Origin: Helicobacter aurati | GTDB lineage: Bacteria; Campylobacterota; Campylobacteria; Campylobacterales; Helicobacteraceae | Direction of reading: 5' to 3' | Assembly: GCF_003364265.1 (NCBI RefSeq) | Contig: NZ_NXLW01000001.1 | Coordinates: 124,001-188,000, forward strand | Length of the DNA stretch: 64,000 bases | In this document: positions 59,988 to 64,000 of the stretch, one piece after another | How the letters are laid out: every line of letters begins with the position of its first letter | How positions within the stretch are numbered: position 1 is the first letter of the stretch | Position numbers and translations under genes: made by a program | The notes under the pieces: model-generated | Database searches by the model: none | Seen by the model: the letters and a program-made list of their open reading frames with translations, nothing else | What the model was told of the DNA's origin: nothing

Positions 59988-61097
59988 TTATTCAAACCAA
60001 CCGTTATTTTGCGCATCAGAATCCACAATAAATAAAGCGTCTTTTATGACACTTTGACCTTCTTCTAACCCGTCTATAATTTCATAAAATCTTGTCCCTA
60101 AAATTCTTCTAGCTTGTATTTCTTGAGGGATAAATTCTCCATCATCATTAAGGAACACAAAATATTTGTTGTTTTTAAAAAGCACAGCATTTTTAGGCAG
60201 AATAAGCCTTTCTTTAGGAGAAGATTCAATGGTAACTTGCGCAAAAGCATTAGGGAAAAAAGTAAAATCATTGTTAGGAAGCACAAAACGTACTCGAACA
60301 AAATTATCCACTATATTAGGATAAATTCTATCAAGCGTTACGGCTACTTTACCTTGATAGCCTTCAATTTGGACATACGTTCTATTATCATTCTGACGAA
60401 TAAACGGCAAATCCTCTTGATTAATAGAGGCTATTACCCAAAGGGTGCTAATATCTATGATTCGGAAAACCTCATCTCCTTTTTTTACACCGCTACCACG
60501 ATTAACATTTTTTGCAAAAACCACCCCATCAAAAGGTGCATAAAACGTAACAGCATTATTAATTTTACGGCTGCTCCTAAGCCTAGCAATTTCCTTAGAA
60601 TCTACACCTAGAAGTAAAAGTTTTTGCTGTGCCAAGTGCGAATGGGGCAATGTTGCAAGAAATTCGCTTTGCGCATCAACAATCTCTGGCGCATAAAAAG
60701 AAAACAAAGGCTGTTGCGCTTTCACTGGTGCATAAATCTGCGAAACAAAAAGCTTTTCAATAAAACCGTCTGCGCGAACACTAAGGCTGTACACTCTGCT
60801 TTCATCTTCTTGAATCGTTCCGTAATACCGTCTTGAATCCGCTATCGTAAGCCTACTAACTTTGATAGTGGGAAAGGAAAATATGTCTTGTTTCTTTTCT
60901 TTCTTTTGGATTTTAACAGAATATTTTTTAGAATCTTGAGCTTGAATAGAGTCTAATTGGTGAAGTTTAGTATTTGCATTTTGTACGTCATGTAAAGAAT
61001 CTGCCTCGGCATAAGCAACATAGCTTACGGCATGCAAAGAATAACCAAGCATACTACAAAAAATAAATGAGCGGCACAAATGAAAATATTGCCTCAT
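59988..61097 (-). CDS. Efflux periplasmic adaptor (CusB/CzcB-like)
   Basis: This 369-aa membrane-fusion protein has a signal peptide (about 1-30), a KKEKKQD-rich linker, and a barrel-sandwich hybrid layout: RRYYGTIQEDE, SVRADGFIEKLFV, YAPEIVDAQSEFL, FYAPFDGVVFAKNVNRGSGVKKGDEVFRI. This is the CusB pattern of heavy-metal efflux. It bridges an RND pump and a TolC-like channel. Its start overlaps the stop of the upstream channel gene (ATGA) after AAGGAG. No pump gene follows; the next gene downstream is convergent. Confidence 0.88.
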   Translation of the reverse strand: MRQYFHLCRSFIFCSMLGYSLHAVSYVAYAEADSLHDVQNANTKLHQLDSIQAQDSKKYSVKIQKKEKKQDIFSFPTIKVSRLTIADSRRYYGTIQEDESRVYSLSVRADGFIEKLFVSQIYAPVKAQQPLFSFYAPEIVDAQSEFLATLPHSHLAQQKLLLLGVDSKEIARLRSSRKINNAVTFYAPFDGVVFAKNVNRGSGVKKGDEVFRIIDISTLWVIASINQEDLPFIRQNDNRTYVQIEGYQGKVAVTLDRIYPNIVDNFVRVRFVLPNNDFTFFPNAFAQVTIESSPKERLILPKNAVLFKNNKYFVFLNDDGEFIPQEIQARRILGTRFYEIIDGLEEGQSVIKDALFIVDSDAQNNGWFE

Positions 61098-62317
61098 AAC
61101 TCTCCTTTAAGACTTTGCAAATCATAATAAGCTATAACAATATCTGATAATATTTGCAATCGCAGAATTTCAGCTTCTATTTGCTCATTAAGCGCGGTAT
61201 AAAACTCTAAAAATGCTCCACTCTGACTCGTAACATGATGTTGATACAAATCAATAATCTTTTGATTAGCTGGTATCAACAAGGAATCAATAATCGCTAG
61301 ATTATTTTGCAATGTCTTGATTTTATTAAAAAGCGTTTTGGCAGAATGCTTCACTTTATTGCTAACCTCTAAGACTTGACTTTCTTGTAGAAGATTCTGA
61401 TAATGCGCCTCTCTAACTTGCTCAGATTCTTTGCCCCAAATTGGTATCGGCATTGAGATTCCTAACGTAAACATATCTGCTCTATCAATTCGAAACATAT
61501 AAGCGAAATTTACCCCCAAATCAGGAATAAACCCTTTCTTAGCATTTCTTATAGAATCTCTACTTATTGCGTTTTGCAATTGAGTTATAGCAATCTCATA
61601 ATTACTCTGCATAATTTCATTAACAAAATCCATTTCTTGCATTTGAGTGAAATTCTGCAAAGCAGTTTTTATGTCCATAATATCCCATAACTTCCCATAA
61701 AAGGACTGCGGAAGATTCTCAAAGCTAATTTCACTTATAGCGATATGAGAATTTGCGAGTGCATTTTCTAATTCATTCTTTTTGATTTCTAAACGAGCTT
61801 TTAGCAAAATCAATTTTTGGATTTGCATCGGATTAAAATTATTAGAAGCTTGCAACCCCCTTAATAAAGTACTGATATTGCTAAGAGAATCTTCTGTAAA
61901 CTTAAGAATATGTTTATCCCTGCTTGCATTTACAATATTTTGCATGAGTGAAAAAGTGTATTGATTCTTAAGGTTTTTGAGCTCGAGAATCTTGATTTGT
62001 ACTTGCTGCTTGATGAGATTGGAACGTAATTTCCTCTTGCCATTCATATCAATATTCTGCGTGATACCAATGCCAATATTTTGCATTTCATTAGCACTAA
62101 GATTAAAGGGTTGAGGAACTTCTGCATTGCTATATGAAAGACTAATATTGGGATTATCCCACTTTGCTTGCGATTGCGCTTGGGATTCAAGTATTTGAAT
62201 TTGGTATTGAATCTGCCTTATTTTTTCATTATTTTCAAGACTTTTTTGCAACAAATCCCCAAAGGAATCACTATAAAGAGTAGAAATAAAGCAACCAAAT
62301 AGGATAAAAATTCGCAT
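61094..62317 (-). CDS. TolC-family outer-membrane efflux channel (CusC/CrdB-like)
   Basis: This 407-aa protein has a signal peptide (1 to about 16) and long coiled-coil helices in two repeats: LLQKSLENNEKIRQIQYQIQ at the start and a second half around NAKKGFIPDLGVNFAYMFR, with FTLGISMPIPIWGK. This is the outer-membrane factor of a tripartite metal efflux system. It sits 19 bp after the CrdA-like gene and is coupled to the adaptor gene by overlap. The order matches crdA-crdB-czcB of H. pylori. Confidence 0.87.
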   Translation of the reverse strand: MRIFILFGCFISTLYSDSFGDLLQKSLENNEKIRQIQYQIQILESQAQSQAKWDNPNISLSYSNAEVPQPFNLSANEMQNIGIGITQNIDMNGKRKLRSNLIKQQVQIKILELKNLKNQYTFSLMQNIVNASRDKHILKFTEDSLSNISTLLRGLQASNNFNPMQIQKLILLKARLEIKKNELENALANSHIAISEISFENLPQSFYGKLWDIMDIKTALQNFTQMQEMDFVNEIMQSNYEIAITQLQNAISRDSIRNAKKGFIPDLGVNFAYMFRIDRADMFTLGISMPIPIWGKESEQVREAHYQNLLQESQVLEVSNKVKHSAKTLFNKIKTLQNNLAIIDSLLIPANQKIIDLYQHHVTSQSGAFLEFYTALNEQIEAEILRLQILSDIVIAYYDLQSLKGEL

Positions 62318-62336
62318 ACAGAGAATCTTTCTGCAT

Positions 62337-62756
62337 TCAGAAATCTATACTGCTTTTTGCTTGATATTTTTTGTTATCCACACTAAATTGAATTCTAATC
62401 TGCCAAGTGCCGCCATGAGGAAAAACAACAACACCCTTGTAACTATTACCCCGCAAAGAAATGGTAGCAACCTCTGTCATTTTAGGCATACCGGGCATTT
62501 CTGGCATCGTAAAACTTAGCTTAAGAGCAGAATCTGCGATAAACTTTTGCCCTTGTTTAATGGTTAATTCAAACTCATTTTTACCTGATACAAAATTCTT
62601 AGGACTAGAAAGCAAAATTATAAAATCTTTATGAGGGATTTGCTTTTCAAACGCCAATGCCTTATTGCTCAACAGAAAAACCGCAATAATCGCTACAATA
62701 ACACCGATAGAATGTAATTTCTTTAGAGTAGCACAGGGCAAAGAAGTTGTCATCAT
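62337..62756 (-). CDS. CrdA-like periplasmic copper resistance protein
   Basis: This 139-aa protein has a signal peptide (about 12-35, ending ALA-FEKQ) and one beta-sandwich domain of the FixH/YtkA type: FELTIKQGQKF, the Met-rich MPEMPGMPKMTEV and GGTWQIRIQF. The Met motif suits Cu(I) binding. In H. pylori the homologous CrdA is the first gene of the copper-induced crdAB-czcBA operon, and the same order is seen here. AAGGAGG lies just before the ATG pair. Confidence 0.8.
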   Translation of the reverse strand: MMTTSLPCATLKKLHSIGVIVAIIAVFLLSNKALAFEKQIPHKDFIILLSSPKNFVSGKNEFELTIKQGQKFIADSALKLSFTMPEMPGMPKMTEVATISLRGNSYKGVVVFPHGGTWQIRIQFSVDNKKYQAKSSIDF

Positions 62757-63001
62757 GTAGCCTCCTTAAATACTACGGAATAACAAATATTACCGTTTAT
62801 TGTTCATTATGATTAGTATAATTGTAGGAAATTTTGAATAACCATTAGCAACACTAGCCAAGAATACAATCACATTCTAAACATTCGCTCGACATGATTC
62901 TATAACCAATAATCCTACACCTTACAAATAGCGACACAAATACAATCGCTGCAATACTCCAGATGAACAAGCCTAGCAGCGATAGTAAAGATTGCAAAAG
63001 A

Positions 63002-64000
63002 TTACAAAATTTCTCCAATAAGAATATTGTCTTTGCATTCCGTAATCCTCGCACGGTAATACCCTGCACCATGAAATATCCCATCGTTAATTAATATTTC
63101 ACCATCAATTTCTTTTGCCCATCTTTTATCCCTAGCACTATAAAAATATTCACTGATTTCGCTTTTGCCTTCGATAATCACATCAATTTCCTTGCCTATC
63201 ATCTCATGCAGCAGCTTGTTTTGTTGCTTGGCTACAATTTTTTTAAGAGTGTTAATACGTTTTGTGCGAATTTTTTTTGGCAATTCCTCTAATGTGCCAG
63301 CTTTCGTGCCCTCTTCTTTGGAATATTCAAAAATATTTATCCTATCAAAACCAAAAGATTCAATAAATTCACACAACAATACAAAATCATATTCTTCTTC
63401 ATTTGGATAACCCACAATGACGCTGCTACGCACAAAGCTTTGAGGAATGCTTTTCATGTAGGCTAGCAATTTCTGCACATCTTTATGACTTCTTTGCATA
63501 TCTTGTAAAATTCTAGGACTGATATGTTGAATTGGCATATCATAATAATTTTGAAAAATATCTGACATCGCAATCGCATCAACTAGCGCAAAATCAGTTG
63601 AACTAGGATAAAGATAGAGGATTCTAGCACTCTTAATAGCCCCTTGCGCATCAATAGCCTGAATAAGCTTCAATAATCCATTCTCTTCCCCTTTGTCTCT
63701 AAGATAAGAACTAGAATCTTGAGCAATGAAACTAATATCATAATAGCCATTCTTGGCAAGTAAATCAACTTCATGTAAAATAGAATCCAATGCCCTACTT
63801 TGTAGTTTTCCTTTAAAGCTAGGAATGGAACAAAACGAACATTTTTGATTGCAACCTTCACTAATTTTCACAAAAGCATGAATATTTGAGCCTGTGATAA
63901 TACGTTTCTCTTGATTATAAAGAAAGACGTTTTCTCGAACAATGCCCTTTCTTTCTGCAATCATAGAATCTATTTTGTGATAATCACTTACTCCTGTAAG
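63002..64000 (-). CDS. rimO: Ribosomal protein uS12 methylthiotransferase (partial)
   Basis: RimO adds a methylthio group to an Asp of ribosomal protein S12. The C-terminal about 333 residues are in the window; the frame stays open to the right edge, reading LTGVSDYHKIDSM upstream of the first visible ATG. The radical-SAM motif CNQKCSFC in KISEGCNQKCSFCSIPSFKG, then YDISFIAQDSSSY, MPIQHIS and a TRAM domain (about the last 65 residues) are typical of RimO. The IPSFKGKLQSR signature separates it from MiaB and MtaB. The first 110 or so residues, with the UPF0004 cysteines, lie beyond the window. Confidence 0.93.
   Translation of the reverse strand, partial: LTGVSDYHKIDSMIAERKGIVRENVFLYNQEKRIITGSNIHAFVKISEGCNQKCSFCSIPSFKGKLQSRALDSILHEVDLLAKNGYYDISFIAQDSSSYLRDKGEENGLLKLIQAIDAQGAIKSARILYLYPSSTDFALVDAIAMSDIFQNYYDMPIQHISPRILQDMQRSHKDVQKLLAYMKSIPQSFVRSSVIVGYPNEEEYDFVLLCEFIESFGFDRINIFEYSKEEGTKAGTLEELPKKIRTKRINTLKKIVAKQQNKLLHEMIGKEIDVIIEGKSEISEYFYSARDKRWAKEIDGEILINDGIFHGAGYYRARITECKDNILIGEIL

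Noticed and set aside
60114-60611. 165-residue open frame opposite the adaptor gene
   Set aside because: It lies fully inside the CusB-like gene on the other strand, with no ribosome site or domain.

Overview
The window is AT-rich, densely coded chromosome from a Campylobacterota bacterium. It most resembles an enterohepatic Helicobacter rather than H. pylori. The signs are a Helicobacter-type CcoI (FixI) ATPase, CrdA/CrdB-like copper proteins, cysteine-rich Sel1 (Hcp-like) proteins, a pseudaminic-acid gene (pseB), FliW, sigma-54 flagellar promoters and a poly-C contingency locus. It also carries leuC, a gabT-gabD pair and an alpha-2-macroglobulin, which are not part of the gene set I know from H. 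pylori. The word AGATTC (or GAATCT) is strikingly common. I saw no rRNA, tRNA, IS element, prophage or CRISPR array.

Layout. 0-0.7 kb: an FkbM-type methyltransferase running off the left edge, split by a C12 tract into an out-of-frame (OFF) state. 1-6 kb: an RND/MMPL-like exporter, murC and pseB. 6-10 kb: hinT, facing pheS-pheT. 10-15 kb, minus strand: mtaB overlapping a remarkable ruvX-rsmH fusion, then flgI with a sigma-54 promoter. 15-20 kb: a YibQ-type deacetylase and a gabT-gabD-permease cluster. 20-28 kb: a 1,864-residue alpha-2-macroglobulin lipoprotein and pnp. 28-34 kb: ccoI and bamA. 34-39 kb: a PgpA-like membrane protein with a small lipoprotein, pyrB, a lone ABC ATPase and acs. 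39-45 kb: a Sel1 protein, an unknown secreted protein, an enlarged fliW behind a second sigma-54 promoter, and gyrA. 45-50 kb: queA, leuC, a CapA-family protein and a GT9 glycosyltransferase.

50.3-50.9 kb holds the least explained segment. A perfect 15-bp dyad is followed by a consensus sigma-70 promoter (TTGACA, 18 bp, TATAAT) and about 150 bp encoding a structured RNA. Two of its hairpins present C-rich loops, one containing CCUCC, and the unit ends in a Rho-independent terminator. No protein explains it, so I read it as a small regulatory RNA.

51-64 kb: a Sel1 lipoprotein, a PP-loop tRNA-modification-type enzyme, a TonB-dependent receptor with a Fur-like box, a TauE/SafE permease with a degenerate M23 peptidase, a YceI protein, an RluA-type pseudouridine synthase, a Crd/Cus-like copper-efflux operon without its inner-membrane pump, and rimO running off the right edge.

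Most genes are housekeeping: cell wall, tRNA charging and modification, flagella, envelope biogenesis, and copper handling with cbb3-oxidase assembly. The accessory interest lies in the phase-variable left edge, the sRNA locus, the ruvX-rsmH fusion, and low-complexity insertions rich in Q, D, S, T and N in several conserved enzymes.
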